This document shows positions 42,220-52,204 of a stretch of DNA of 64,000 bases, piece by piece. Numbering within the stretch: the first letter of the stretch is position 1; each line of letters opens with the position of its first letter. A model generated the notes under the pieces. The model worked only from the letters and a program-made list of their open reading frames with translations. It was not told the DNA's origin and made no database searches. This DNA is from Bacteroidales bacterium (GTDB lineage Bacteria > Bacteroidota > Bacteroidia > Bacteroidales > DTU049): the NCBI GenBank assembly GCA_026418905.1, contig JAOAAK010000029.1, forward strand, positions 1-64,000, in the 5' to 3' direction. Made by a program: the position numbers and the translations under genes.

Positions 42220-43581
42220 TTATAGAGTAATCCTAAATTCAAAAGATTTCTCGACACAATGTAATACACAAAGTGAACAGGGATGTAGTTCACCTCTAAG
42301 CCTTTTATCTACCATTCTTTCAAGCTGAGTTTTTAATACTTCTGGCTCAACATTTTCAATGATCTCATGAGCAAATGCATACATCAAAATAAGCCGAGCA
42401 TCTCTTTCGCAAATACCCCTTTGCTTAAGATAATAAATAGCTTCTTCATCTAGTTTGCCCACAGATGAGCCATGCGAACACTTTACATCATCGGCATAGA
42501 TTTCAAGAAAAGGTTCTGAAAAAACTTGAGCCGTAGGGGTTAAGAGAATATTTTTATTGTTCTGATAAGCATTGGTTTGTTGAGCTTCTGAAGCCACTTT
42601 AATATGCCCTCTGAAGATAGCACGAGCTTCTTCATCCAGAATTCCTTTGAAATTCTGACGACTATAACAACCTGCTGCATTATGATTGACATAAAGATGT
42701 GTGTCCAAAATTTGCTTTTTATCTAACAAATAAAGTCCATTTAACTCTGCCTTAGCATTATTAGCATTGAGGTCAACAATCATCTCATTTCGAATTATTC
42801 CGGCATTGAAAGTTACAAGATCATAATGAAAATACGAATTTCTTTCTTGGTGAATAAAACTAGTTGTAATAAGAGCGGTTTCAAGATCCTTGTTTTGAAG
42901 TTTAATAAACTTGCAACTAGCATTTTCGTCGATAAAAAATTCATTTACAACATTAACTAGATTGTTTTTATCTTGGACACTATCATCACATTGCAGAAGT
43001 TCTATTTCAGCACCTTTCCCAATTATAATGAGATTGCGTAAATGATATATTTCAGGATTCAAAGAATTAATGATATTTACCAACTGAAAAGGCTTAGTAA
43101 TTTTGACACCCATTGGTACATATAAAAAGAAACCTGACTGAAAGAAAGCAGAATTCAATGCTACAAAAGGAGAATGCATGTTACGAGCAATCTGAAATAA
43201 GTAAGGTTTTACGAGATGAGGATATCGTTTGTAAGCTTCCATTAAACTACCAGCTATAATCCCATTTTTAAAGACAGTAAGAGGTTGATGCTCATAAGCA
43301 AATTCCCCATTATAAGTCGAAAACAGAAAAGTTTCAAAATGATGTACCTTACAAGAAAAAAATTCAGCAGGGTTGAGTTTTTTGTGCTCTTCTCGTAATG
43401 CTATTTGGTAATCTTTATCTAAAACTGCATCCAAAGGGAAATTTTTCCATTGCTCGTGTTTGGCATTTGGAAATCCAAGAGAAAGAAATGTATGATAAGC
43501 CTGTATTTGTTCGGTGCCGGCAAATAAATTTTCACCATTTTGTTCGGTCCACCTTTTTATATCTTCGAATAAGCGATACAT
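42220..43581 (-). CDS. sufD: Fe-S cluster assembly protein SufD
   Basis: A 453-residue SufD, partner of SufB in the SufBC2D scaffold that assembles Fe-S clusters. The C-terminal beta-helix domain is clear: FKGILDEEARAIFRGHIKVA, NQNKNILLTPTAQVFSEPFL-like core and the conserved DDVKCSHGSSVGKLDEEAIYYLKQRG. The central part carries typical VYVPMGV- and HLRNLIIIGKGAE-like segments. It follows sufC closely; the ATG at 43581 is preferred to a TTG two codons earlier. No sufS, sufE or sufU follows. Confidence 0.93.
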   Translation of the reverse strand: MYRLFEDIKRWTEQNGENLFAGTEQIQAYHTFLSLGFPNAKHEQWKNFPLDAVLDKDYQIALREEHKKLNPAEFFSCKVHHFETFLFSTYNGEFAYEHQPLTVFKNGIIAGSLMEAYKRYPHLVKPYLFQIARNMHSPFVALNSAFFQSGFFLYVPMGVKITKPFQLVNIINSLNPEIYHLRNLIIIGKGAEIELLQCDDSVQDKNNLVNVVNEFFIDENASCKFIKLQNKDLETALITTSFIHQERNSYFHYDLVTFNAGIIRNEMIVDLNANNAKAELNGLYLLDKKQILDTHLYVNHNAAGCYSRQNFKGILDEEARAIFRGHIKVASEAQQTNAYQNNKNILLTPTAQVFSEPFLEIYADDVKCSHGSSVGKLDEEAIYYLKQRGICERDARLILMYAFAHEIIENVEPEVLKTQLERMVDKRLRGELHPCSLCVLHCVEKSFEFRITL

Positions 43582-43587
43582 AGGCAA

Positions 43588-44334
43588 TCATTTTGATAGT
43601 TGAAGGATCCAGTTATATCCTTTTTTCTCAAGTTCCTGTGCCAATAAATAATCACCTGTTTGAACAATTCTGCCATCATGCATAATATGCACAAAGTCGG
43701 GTTTTATGTAGTCGAGCAGTCGTTGATAGTGCGTTATAATAATAAAAGCCCTTTTGCCATCACGCATTTTAGAAACTGCTGAAGCCACCAATTTAAGCGC
43801 ATCTATATCGAGGCCACTATCTGTTTCATCGAGAATGGCTAAATCAGGTTCAAGCACTGCCATTTGAAAAATCTCGTTGCGTTTTTTTTCACCTCCGGAA
43901 AAACCTTCATTTACACTTCTTTTGAGAAGATCGTCGGAAATTTCAATGATGTTTCGCTTTTCCTTCACAAATGTAAGAAATTCAGAAGGAGAAAAAGGTG
44001 GTAAGCCAGCTGCCTTTCTTTTTTCTTTTAATGCAGTACTAAGGAAGGTCATCATGCTAACACCAGGAATCTCGACTGGATATTGAAAACTTAGAAATAT
44101 TCCTTCTCTGGCCCTTTCATCAACATCCATTTCTAGTAAATTCTTTCCTTTGTACAATATTGTCCCTCTAATATCGTAACCAGGTTTACCTGCAATAACA
44201 TTGGCAAGTGTGCTTTTTCCAGTGCCATTGGGGCCCATGATGGCATGTACTTCACCTTCCTTTACTTCCAAGGAAAAACCCTTGATGATTTCTTTTTCTT
44301 CAACTGTAACAAATAAATCTTTAATGATTAGCAT
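43588..44334 (-). CDS. sufC: Fe-S cluster assembly ATPase SufC
   Basis: A 248-residue ABC-type ATPase of the SUF system. Walker A is GPNGTGKST, the signature is [14 protein letters not shown] and Walker B is [12 protein letters not shown], all in the SufC-specific form. It binds SufB and SufD and powers cluster assembly in the cytosol. It lies between sufB (12-base gap) and sufD (6-base gap) in a single operon. Confidence 0.96.
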   Translation of the reverse strand: MLIIKDLFVTVEEKEIIKGFSLEVKEGEVHAIMGPNGTGKSTLANVIAGKPGYDIRGTILYKGKNLLEMDVDERAREGIFLSFQYPVEIPGVSMMTFLSTALKEKRKAAGLPPFSPSEFLTFVKEKRNIIEISDDLLKRSVNEGFSGGEKKRNEIFQMAVLEPDLAILDETDSGLDIDALKLVASAVSKMRDGKRAFIIITHYQRLLDYIKPDFVHIMHDGRIVQTGDYLLAQELEKKGYNWILQLSK

Positions 44335-44346
44335 GATAAAATTTTT

Positions 44347-45786
44347 TTAACCTACACTTCCTTCGAGGCTGATGGCAAGAAGCTTTTGTGCTTCAACGGC
44401 GAACTCGAGTGGCAAACGATTTAATACGTCTTTTGCATATCCGTTCACAATTAAGTTAACTGCTGACTCCTTATCTATTCCACGTTGTTGACAATAAAAT
44501 AACTGTTCATCAGATATTTTCGAAGTGGTTGCTTCATGTTCAACAATAGAGGAATTGTTAAACACTTGAATATAAGGCCAAGTATGAGCACCACATTTGT
44601 TACCTAGGAGGAGGCTATCGCACTGGGTGAAATTTCTGCTCTCAGTTGCATTTTTTGTAATCTTGACCAAGCCCCGATAACTGTTGTTTCCGTATCCTGC
44701 TGAAATACCTTTGGAGACAATGGTACTACGTGTTCTTTTTCCTATGTGAATCATTTTCGTTCCTGTATCAGCCTGTTGGTGATGATTGGTCAAAGCCACG
44801 GAATAAAATTCGCCAACACTCTCATCCCCCATCAAGACGCAACTGGGATATTTCCATGTAATGGCCGAACCTGTTTCGACTTGAACCCATGAAATTTTAC
44901 TTCGATAACCTTTAGCCAATCCACGCTTAGTCACAAAGTTGAAAATACCACCTCGTCCTTCTTTATCACCAGGGTACCAATTTTGCACGGTACTATATTT
45001 CACATGAGCCTCATCTAATGCAATGATTTCTACTACCGCCGCATGCAATTGATGTTCATCTCGCATGGGAGCTGTGCATCCTTCTAAATAGCTAACATAA
45101 CTACCTTTATCTGCTATGATCAACGTTCTTTCAAATTGTCCTGTTTCTCGTGCATTAATACGAAAATATGTAGACAGTTCAATGGGACATTTAACACCTG
45201 GAGGAACATAAACAAATGAACCATCGCTGAACACAGCTGAGTTTAATGCCGCATAAAAATTGTCCTGTAAAGGAACAGCCATGCCTAAATAAGTCTTTAC
45301 GAGTTCAGGATGTTCTCTGATTGCTTCCGAAATGGAACAAAAAATGATACCCAACTCTTTCAATTTATCCTGCATAGTTGTTCTTACAGAAACACTGTCA
45401 AATACAGCATCAACTGCAATTCCTGCCAACATTTTTTGTTCTTCTAGAGGTATACCTAATTTGTTAAATGTTTCAAGAATCTGGGGGTCAATTTCATCCA
45501 AGCTGTTTGCTTGATTTTTTTTTGGTGCAGCAAAATAACGAATGTCTTGAAAATCAATACTCGGAATTTTCAAATGCGCCCAATTGGGTAGAGGCATATT
45601 TTTCCATATCTCAAAAGCTTTTAACCTAAATTCCAACATGAAATCAGGTTCATTTTTTTTCTGAGATATTTTTCGGATAATGTCTTCGTTGAGTCCCTTT
45701 GGAAAAAGCTCCATTTCCACAGGCGTTTCAAAGCCAAACCTGTATTCTGCTTGTTCAATGTTCGCTAATATTTCATTATCAGTCAT
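44347..45786 (-). CDS. sufB: Fe-S cluster assembly protein SufB
   Basis: A 479-residue SufB, the main scaffold of the SUF complex. Motifs include [39 protein letters not shown], the cluster-related [20 protein letters not shown] with a conserved Cys, and C-terminal [20 protein letters not shown]. The ATG at 45786 ([10 protein letters not shown]) is preferred: the more upstream ATG at 45804 begins only one base after the promoter box TAACTTTG, which would put it at or before the transcription start. It is the first gene of sufBCD, divergent from the Fe-alcohol dehydrogenase gene. Confidence 0.95.
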   Translation of the reverse strand: MTDNEILANIEQAEYRFGFETPVEMELFPKGLNEDIIRKISQKKNEPDFMLEFRLKAFEIWKNMPLPNWAHLKIPSIDFQDIRYFAAPKKNQANSLDEIDPQILETFNKLGIPLEEQKMLAGIAVDAVFDSVSVRTTMQDKLKELGIIFCSISEAIREHPELVKTYLGMAVPLQDNFYAALNSAVFSDGSFVYVPPGVKCPIELSTYFRINARETGQFERTLIIADKGSYVSYLEGCTAPMRDEHQLHAAVVEIIALDEAHVKYSTVQNWYPGDKEGRGGIFNFVTKRGLAKGYRSKISWVQVETGSAITWKYPSCVLMGDESVGEFYSVALTNHHQQADTGTKMIHIGKRTRSTIVSKGISAGYGNNSYRGLVKITKNATESRNFTQCDSLLLGNKCGAHTWPYIQVFNNSSIVEHEATTSKISDEQLFYCQQRGIDKESAVNLIVNGYAKDVLNRLPLEFAVEAQKLLAISLEGSVG

Positions 45787-45805
45787 ACTAGCATCAATTT
45801 TCATA

Positions 45806-45813
45806 CAAAGTTA
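45806..45813 (-). promoter_or_regulatory. Promoter -7 element (TAACTTTG) of sufBCD
   Basis: Minus-strand TAACTTTG matches TAnnTTTG. It lies 19 bases before the ATG at 45786 and just one base before an upstream in-frame ATG at 45804, so it decides the start of sufB. Confidence 0.5.
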
Positions 45814-45877
45814 ATCCATTTCAGAACGTCATTACTAAAAACTGTTATTAAACATGTGAAAGCACTTTAATTTTGAT

Positions 45878-45885
45878 TAACTTTG
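45878..45885 (+). promoter_or_regulatory. Promoter -7 element (TAACTTTG) of the Fe-ADH/ruvB/ALDH operon
   Basis: TAACTTTG matches TAnnTTTG and ends 12 bases before the ATG at 45898. The in-frame TTG inside it (45883) is not a start. Confidence 0.5.
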
Positions 45886-45897
45886 CGAAAAAACAAC

Positions 45898-47049
45898 ATG
45901 GAAAATTTTGTCTGGGAAAACCTTACAAAATTATATTTTGGGAAAGATGCCCATCAAAACTTAAAAAAAATCTTGCCTCAATATGGAAAAAAATATTTGC
46001 TTCTTCGTGGGAAAAGTTCTGTGGAAAAAAATGGCATCCTGGAAAAAATTCTCATCGAACTTCAAGAAAGCTCATGCGAATGGATAGATTATTCGGGAAT
46101 TAAGTCAAATCCTAGCATTAATGAAGTCCGCCAAGCCATAAAAATAGGAAGAAAAGAAAAGGTAGATGCTATTCTTGCAGTAGGGGGCGGTAGTGTTATA
46201 GATAGTGCTAAAGCTGTAGCTGCAGCTTTTGAATATGAAGGGGATCCTTGGGATCTTTTTACCGGAAAATATGTTCCCGTTCGGGCCTTACCCATCATTG
46301 TCGTTCTTACACTTGCTGCAACGGGAAGTGAAATGAATTGCTTCAGTGTTGTTCAGAATGAAGAAGAAGGTATTAAAACTTCATTTAAAAACTCTGCAGT
46401 TTATCCAAAAGTAAGTATACTCAATCCGGAATTTACTTTCTCCGTTCCCAGAAACTACACGGCTTATGGTTTATCAGATATAGTTGCTCACGCATTAGAA
46501 GCTTGGTTTGGCGTTGGAGATTCACCTTTAATGGACAAGTTGATTATTGACATTATCCAAGAAATCCAAACCATAGGTCCTGATTTGCTAGAAAACTTGC
46601 ATAATTATGAACTAAGAGCAAGAGCAATGTTTACAGCCACCATAGCACTTAACCAACTTACTTTACTTGGTAGAAAATACGGTGATTGGGGCGTTCATAG
46701 CATAGGCCATGTTTTTTCATTACTTTACGATTTACCTCATGGTGCAACACTTTCATTGGTTTATCCTGCTTGGTTGAATTGGGTTTACAACAAAGATCCA
46801 GAACGTGTCCAGCAATTGAGTAATAATCTATTTAACGTCCAAAGCAAAAAAGGTATTATAGAATATTTTAAATCATTATTTCGTTGTATTGAATCACCTG
46901 TGACTTTTGAAGAAGCTAATATTTCTCATCAATATGACCGAGAAAAAGTCTTGAGTGCCCTTCACAAATCTCGAGCTGGTGGTTACCGATACCCTATGCA
47001 ATCGGATGATTATTATTTTATTCTCGATGAAATCGAAAAAGCAAAGTAA
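45898..47049 (+). CDS. Iron-containing alcohol dehydrogenase (butanol dehydrogenase-like)
   Basis: A 383-residue group III alcohol dehydrogenase. The NAD(P) region has the family's [17 protein letters not shown], and the metal site is complete: Asp and His in [14 protein letters not shown], then His in HSIGHVF and LPHGATLS. The start [15 protein letters not shown] is usual for the YqdH/BdhA-like subgroup, which reduces aldehydes with NADPH. The substrate is not evident. It is the first gene of an operon with ruvB (5-base gap) and an aldehyde dehydrogenase. Confidence 0.9.
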   Translation: MENFVWENLTKLYFGKDAHQNLKKILPQYGKKYLLLRGKSSVEKNGILEKILIELQESSCEWIDYSGIKSNPSINEVRQAIKIGRKEKVDAILAVGGGSVIDSAKAVAAAFEYEGDPWDLFTGKYVPVRALPIIVVLTLAATGSEMNCFSVVQNEEEGIKTSFKNSAVYPKVSILNPEFTFSVPRNYTAYGLSDIVAHALEAWFGVGDSPLMDKLIIDIIQEIQTIGPDLLENLHNYELRARAMFTATIALNQLTLLGRKYGDWGVHSIGHVFSLLYDLPHGATLSLVYPAWLNWVYNKDPERVQQLSNNLFNVQSKKGIIEYFKSLFRCIESPVTFEEANISHQYDREKVLSALHKSRAGGYRYPMQSDDYYFILDEIEKAK

Positions 47050-47054
47050 TTTCT

Positions 47055-48080
47055 ATGAATCGCATTTTCTCAGCTGATGCTTCAAAACTAAGTGCTTCTG
47101 AAAGAGAATTTGAAAAGCTTATTCGTCCCTCCTCATTTGAAGAATTTTTAGGGCAAAGACAGGTGGTCGAAAATCTGATCATTTTCGTACAGGCTGCCAA
47201 GCAAAGAGGTGAACCATTGGATCACACACTTTTACACGGTCCTCCTGGTCTTGGGAAAACCACTCTAAGTCATATTTTGGCTCGTGAAATGGGGACTAAC
47301 ATTAAAATTACAAGTGGACCCGTCATTGAAAAGCCAGGTGATTTAGCTGGTTTGCTTACTTCACTTGAACCTTGCGACATTTTATTTATCGATGAAATTC
47401 ATCGCCTGCATCCTGTTGTTGAGGAATACCTTTACGCAGCCATGGAGGATTTTCGCATCGATATTTTGATTGATTCAGGCCCAAATGCACGATCAGTCCA
47501 AATAAAACTCAATCCTTTTACTTTGGTCGGAGCTACAACACGCAGTGGTCTTTTAACTGCTCCGTTGCGTTCTCGTTTTCAAATCCAAGCAAGACTTGAT
47601 TATTACGATGCTGAAACATTGAAAAAAATTATTATTCGGGCAGCCAACATTATTCAAGTTCCCATCGACGAAAATGCAGCTTTTGAGATCGCCCGTCGCA
47701 GTCGAGGTACTCCTCGAATTGCTAATGCATTGCTTAGGCGTGTTCGTGATTTCGCTCAAATTAAAGGCACAGGAATTATTACACTTCCAATTACTGAAAT
47801 GGCCTTGCAAGCTCTCAATATTGACCCTAATGGACTGGATGAAATGGATGTGCGCATACTTTCCACCATTGTCGAAAAATTTAATGGGGGTCCTGTAGGG
47901 CTCAATTCTATAGCTGTCGCTGTAGCCGAAGATCCAGGTACCATTGAAGAAGTCTATGAACCTTATCTGATACAACAAGGTTTTATACACCGAACCCCAA
48001 AAGGAAGAGAAGCCACCAATAAGGCTTTTGCTCTATTCGGTAGAAAAAAACAAAATGTACAACCAGGCTTATTCGATTAA
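47055..48080 (+). CDS. ruvB: Holliday junction DNA helicase RuvB
   Basis: A 341-residue AAA+ motor that drives branch migration with RuvA. It has [13 protein letters not shown] near the start, Walker [11 protein letters not shown], Walker [11 protein letters not shown], sensor 1 VGATTRSG, the RuvB-specific APLRSRF and the C-terminal winged-helix domain with [19 protein letters not shown]. Complete and of normal length. It is squeezed between two metabolic dehydrogenase genes with gaps of 5 and 2 bases; ruvA and ruvC are not in the window. Confidence 0.97.
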   Translation: MNRIFSADASKLSASEREFEKLIRPSSFEEFLGQRQVVENLIIFVQAAKQRGEPLDHTLLHGPPGLGKTTLSHILAREMGTNIKITSGPVIEKPGDLAGLLTSLEPCDILFIDEIHRLHPVVEEYLYAAMEDFRIDILIDSGPNARSVQIKLNPFTLVGATTRSGLLTAPLRSRFQIQARLDYYDAETLKKIIIRAANIIQVPIDENAAFEIARRSRGTPRIANALLRRVRDFAQIKGTGIITLPITEMALQALNIDPNGLDEMDVRILSTIVEKFNGGPVGLNSIAVAVAEDPGTIEEVYEPYLIQQGFIHRTPKGREATNKAFALFGRKKQNVQPGLFD

Positions 48081-48082
48081 AT

Positions 48083-49504
48083 ATGATAAAACTTTTTAAA
48101 CCCTGGATAGGGGGAAAATTTGTCGAAAGCGGCAATCGTATCATCATTCGAAATCCTTACGATACATCTCCCGTAGGGGAAACCTGTCTTGTCATGGAAG
48201 ATCTAATGGATGAAGCTATTCAAAAAGCTTTTGAGATTTTCGAGGTGTTTAAGAAAACTCCATCATATAGAAGATATACCATTCTCATGAACATTGCTCA
48301 TTTACTAGAGAATAGACGTAACGACGCCGCTATGATTATTGCTTGCGAAGCAGCTAAGCCTTTAAAACTTGCTCTAGCAGAAGTAGACAGGGCTATTCAA
48401 GTTTTTCGCATTGCTGCCGAAGAAGCCAAACGTATCGGGGGTGAATATGTACGTTTGGACTGGACACCAGCTGGAGAAGGCAAAACCGGTATCGTTCAGT
48501 GGTTCCCTCGAGGAGTTGTAGGAGGTATCAGTCCATTTAACTTTCCACTCAACTTAGCTGTTCATAAGATAGCACCTGCCATTGCTGCAGGTTGTCCGAT
48601 CGTTCTTAAGCCCTCTAGCAAAACACCACTTAGTACATTATTTTTGGCAGAATTAATGGCACAAACCGAATTGCCCGAAGGAGTCGTTTCTATTGTTCCT
48701 GCAACCGCTACAATTGGTCAAATGCTCGTAACAGATCCCCGACCAGAAGTACTATCATTCACTGGTAGTGCTGAAGTTGGATGGAAAATGAAATCCATGG
48801 CAGGCAAGAAAAAAGTTATTCTTGAGTTAGGAGGAAACGCTGGTGTTATCGTTACTCCATCCTCTAATTTAGCAAAAGCTATACCCAAAATTGTCAGTGG
48901 CTCATTTTCGTATGCAGGTCAAGTTTGCATTCACACACAGCGGATTTATGTGCATAATTCAATTTTCGAGTCATTTATCAGCGACTTTGTTTCAGCATCG
49001 AAAAAATTACGTATAGGACCTCCACAGGATATTTCAACAGACTTCACAAGCATGATCGACGAGGATAATGCCATTCGCGTCGAAGAATGGGTTCAAGAAG
49101 CTCTAGATCAAGGTGCCAAGCTACTTTTAGGTGGAAAACGTCAAGGAGGGCTATTTCCTCCAACTATTCTTACAAACACCTCTTACGAAATGAAAGTCTG
49201 TCAGCTCGAAATCTTCGGACCAGTTGTAACCGTTGAACCATATCATACATTTGAAGAAGCTCTAAGTTATGTTAACAACAGCAGGTATGGCCTACAAGCT
49301 GGAGTTTTTACCAATGCTTGGAATGAAATTCAAATGGCATTCGATCAATTACAGGTCGGTGGTGTTATCATCAACGATGTACCCACCTTCCGTGTAGATC
49401 ACATGCCATACGGTGGCATGAAAGACAGTGGATTCGGGCGGGAAGGTGTTAGATATGCTATGGAATCATACATGGAAAGAAAATTACTGGTACTGGGTTT
49501 ATAG
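48083..49504 (+). CDS. Aldehyde dehydrogenase family protein
   Basis: A 473-residue NAD(P)-dependent aldehyde dehydrogenase. The catalytic Cys is in the YAGQVCIHTQRIYV segment, the general base Glu in VILELGGNAGV, and the coenzyme loop in SFTGSAEVGWKMK; the ending PYGGMKDSGFGREGVRYAME is conserved in the family. It oxidises an aldehyde to the acid; the substrate (lactaldehyde, glyceraldehyde-3-phosphate, succinate semialdehyde or other) is not decided by the sequence. In an operon with an Fe-alcohol dehydrogenase the pair could interconvert alcohol, aldehyde and acid. Confidence 0.92.
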   Translation: MIKLFKPWIGGKFVESGNRIIIRNPYDTSPVGETCLVMEDLMDEAIQKAFEIFEVFKKTPSYRRYTILMNIAHLLENRRNDAAMIIACEAAKPLKLALAEVDRAIQVFRIAAEEAKRIGGEYVRLDWTPAGEGKTGIVQWFPRGVVGGISPFNFPLNLAVHKIAPAIAAGCPIVLKPSSKTPLSTLFLAELMAQTELPEGVVSIVPATATIGQMLVTDPRPEVLSFTGSAEVGWKMKSMAGKKKVILELGGNAGVIVTPSSNLAKAIPKIVSGSFSYAGQVCIHTQRIYVHNSIFESFISDFVSASKKLRIGPPQDISTDFTSMIDEDNAIRVEEWVQEALDQGAKLLLGGKRQGGLFPPTILTNTSYEMKVCQLEIFGPVVTVEPYHTFEEALSYVNNSRYGLQAGVFTNAWNEIQMAFDQLQVGGVIINDVPTFRVDHMPYGGMKDSGFGREGVRYAMESYMERKLLVLGL

Positions 49505-49646
49505 TAGTTTTGGCACGTTTATTCCTTTGACCAACAACAGTTAAACATAATAGCAGGCATGATAATAATAGAGGGAAAATGTTTATCGATTTTTTTATCA
49601 ATTTAAGTTCGACAACTTATTTCGTTTGCCAAATTGAACCAACTTT

Positions 49647-51689
49647 TTAAAAGTTTGAGGTGGGATGGGAATTTACCAAAATAAAAATTCTATCAAGAAG
49701 ATCAAGTACCATTCCTGCTGATACATCTACCTTTTCAAAATCCAAGCAGTCTGTGTAAAGTGCTTCTGAAAAATTTGAATTCGTCTTTAAAACGAACACA
49801 TCCTTTCCCTTAGTTTTCTGACGTTGGCCTCCTTTTAAAATAGCAACAAGATTCGAAGAAGAGGTATGTCCTGTAAGTAATATTTCACCTTGTGAATTTT
49901 CTTTTAGAGACGTTACCCTATCGTTGCCTTCACCTCCTATAAAAGTCGAACTAACCAAACCTTTTTCTAGATGAAATTTAATGCAGAATCCATCGTATTC
50001 ACCACCTCCAAATTTTTCCTGGAAACATTTACCAAAAATGGGAAAATCCAAAGAAGATGTGTAACCTCCAACATACACGTACCCACTATCATCCACAAAC
50101 ATATCCAAAGGAACATCATCTCCACTTCCTCCTAGAAAGGTTGAATATAAGACTTGATGATTATCTGCGAAGACAGTAAGAAAAATATCATCCCCATAGG
50201 ATTTTTTTTGTTTTTGATATGCATTTGGTGTTACCAAAAAATCCTCAGCTTGGGTTTTTCCCACCACGTACAAACGACCATTTTTATCTACTGCCATGGC
50301 CATCGCATCATCCCTCAACACTCCTCCGAGATAGGTGGCATAGTCAATTGATAAGTTCTCTGGATTAAATTCGATAAGAAAAGCATCTGCAAATGATGCC
50401 TGATGTTTAGGTTGAAAAGCATTCGTTGTGACCGGAAAATTCCAGGAAGTAGTTATTCCTGTTAAATAAATGTTACCAGACCCATCAACTACGATATCAT
50501 TGGCTTCATCATTAAATCCTCCTCCTGCGTATGAAGAAAACAAAATTTGGGATCCAGTCGAGTTCAATTTTGTAAGGAAAATATCATTAAATCCCACAAG
50601 TTTTTTTTGAAAAGCAAATGCTGTAACTGGAAAGTTTTTTGAAAAACTGATTCCCGTTACATAAATATTTCCATTTTTATCAATAGTCAATGCATTTCCT
50701 TCTTCTTGATCATCCCCTCCTATAAAAGTTGCAAACTCAATCTTTCTCGTTACTGAATTCATTTTTAAAACATATGTATCATAAAATTTTCCATCCCTGA
50801 GCGTGAACGAACCTATTTTGGAGCCATACATGATAGCAAGCCCATGACCACAGAGATATAACGAACCATTGTTAAAATGTATATCTCGTAAAACAATACT
50901 ATGTTCTACCCTGAGTGGGCTAAAAGTTAAATCCACTTGAATGGATTTATCATTTTCGTATGAACGCGGTATAAGTAAATATTCATTCACAGACTTTTTC
51001 AACTCACAAGTCATGTTTTGTTGATCTTGAAGTACATTCCATTCAAGAAAAGGAATTTCTTTGAAAGATAACTTAAGAAATAGCTTATTTCCTTTAATAT
51101 TATCGTAAACCTGGCCTGTTAAATTAAATTTAATATCACTTGATTTGGCGTCGGATCGTATGATAAATCTACTATGCAAAGTGTCTCCCTTAAAAAAATA
51201 ATGAACATCTATTCCATCAAAAATATTCTTGATGGCTACTTCTTTGTATACTCCTGCCTTGGTGACATGTTTCGTAGAATCGGATCCAGTGAAAAAATTA
51301 AAATACGTTTCTACTTTCTGAGATCCTTCGGCGACTAAATTTGAGTTGATATTATGAAAGGTAAGCAAAATCCGATGTCCTATAAACTCCTTTTGCACTA
51401 AAGGCAATGAATCTCCCCATTTTGGATTGGTCCTTAAACGCTCAAGTTCTGAAGAGCCTTCTTGATTTTTGATCTGGTAAAATAAACAGTTCAACCCATG
51501 TTTTGTGATCCATATGTCACAACCATCTGCTCGACAAAAAAACAAAACATCAGGATCCCATTGCCCTTTATTTTCGATAAACAACTGATCGTACAGTCCT
51601 AGATTGCTGGAAGTTATCGGTATGACCGTTTGTCCTCCTACGTAGAAATATAATGCAATTAATGCGATCAGAATAATTTTTATTTTCAT
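49647..51689 (-). CDS. Secreted SBBP-repeat beta-propeller protein (DUF7948-like N-domain)
   Basis: A 680-residue exported protein. A signal peptide (MKIKIILIALIALYFYVGGQ) is followed by an N-terminal domain with FIENKGQWDPDVLFFC and a FFKGDTLHSRFIIRSDA stretch, and then at least five SBBP-type blades (FATFIGGDDQEEGNALTIDK, YATYLGGVLRDDAMAMAVDK and similar), each followed by GNIYVTGxT. Most Bacteroidota members of this group end in a Por-type sorting domain; this one stops at ILVNSHPTSNF with none, and none was found after the stop. It is the last gene of the yaaA-porU-porV-ispF run, 23 bases after ispF. Function unknown. Confidence 0.8.
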   Translation of the reverse strand: MKIKIILIALIALYFYVGGQTVIPITSSNLGLYDQLFIENKGQWDPDVLFFCRADGCDIWITKHGLNCLFYQIKNQEGSSELERLRTNPKWGDSLPLVQKEFIGHRILLTFHNINSNLVAEGSQKVETYFNFFTGSDSTKHVTKAGVYKEVAIKNIFDGIDVHYFFKGDTLHSRFIIRSDAKSSDIKFNLTGQVYDNIKGNKLFLKLSFKEIPFLEWNVLQDQQNMTCELKKSVNEYLLIPRSYENDKSIQVDLTFSPLRVEHSIVLRDIHFNNGSLYLCGHGLAIMYGSKIGSFTLRDGKFYDTYVLKMNSVTRKIEFATFIGGDDQEEGNALTIDKNGNIYVTGISFSKNFPVTAFAFQKKLVGFNDIFLTKLNSTGSQILFSSYAGGGFNDEANDIVVDGSGNIYLTGITTSWNFPVTTNAFQPKHQASFADAFLIEFNPENLSIDYATYLGGVLRDDAMAMAVDKNGRLYVVGKTQAEDFLVTPNAYQKQKKSYGDDIFLTVFADNHQVLYSTFLGGSGDDVPLDMFVDDSGYVYVGGYTSSLDFPIFGKCFQEKFGGGEYDGFCIKFHLEKGLVSSTFIGGEGNDRVTSLKENSQGEILLTGHTSSSNLVAILKGGQRQKTKGKDVFVLKTNSNFSEALYTDCLDFEKVDVSAGMVLDLLDRIFILVNSHPTSNF

Positions 51690-51712
51690 TTAAAAAATTT
51701 TTAGTAAAATTA

Positions 51713-52204
51713 TTAATTTATTTTGGTTGATACAAGGACTATAACATAAGCTGCTATAGCATTGCCTTTTCCAAGATCACCTATTTTTTCATGTGTTTTA
51801 GCTTTAATAGAAATAGAATTCATTGGAATATCAAGCAATTCGGCTAGGTTTTTGGCTATTTCTGACTTATAATTTTTAAGCGATGGATTCTCTAAAATAA
51901 TAGTTGCATCAATATTAATAATTTCTGCTTCTTTTTGCCTGAGAATTTTTAAGATTTCTCGAAGAAAAAAAGAACTTTCCTTTCCTTTGTTGGCAATGTC
52001 AGTATCAGGAAAATACATACCGATATCTCCCAAAGCTAACGCACCTAACAGAGCATCACAAGTAGCATGAATGAGAACATCTCCGTCGCTATGTGCAACA
52101 CAGCCTTTATCTGATGACACCAAAATTCCTCCCAACCAAAGAGGTCTACCCTTTTCCAACCTGTGTAAATCAAAACCAAAACCTACGCGATAATTAAACT
52201 TCAT
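51713..52204 (-). CDS. ispF: 2-C-methyl-D-erythritol 2,4-cyclodiphosphate synthase
   Basis: A 163-residue IspF of the MEP isoprenoid pathway, normally a homotrimer with zinc sites between subunits. The metal ligands are in GFDLHRL (Asp, His) and the conserved HSDGDVLIHATCDALLGA follows; IDATIILENPSLKNY and AKTHEKIGDLGKG are the other family motifs. The start codon overlaps the porV stop (TAATG). The porU-porV-ispF order also occurs in Porphyromonas gingivalis. Confidence 0.96.
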   Translation of the reverse strand: MKFNYRVGFGFDLHRLEKGRPLWLGGILVSSDKGCVAHSDGDVLIHATCDALLGALALGDIGMYFPDTDIANKGKESSFFLREILKILRQKEAEIINIDATIILENPSLKNYKSEIAKNLAELLDIPMNSISIKAKTHEKIGDLGKGNAIAAYVIVLVSTKIN

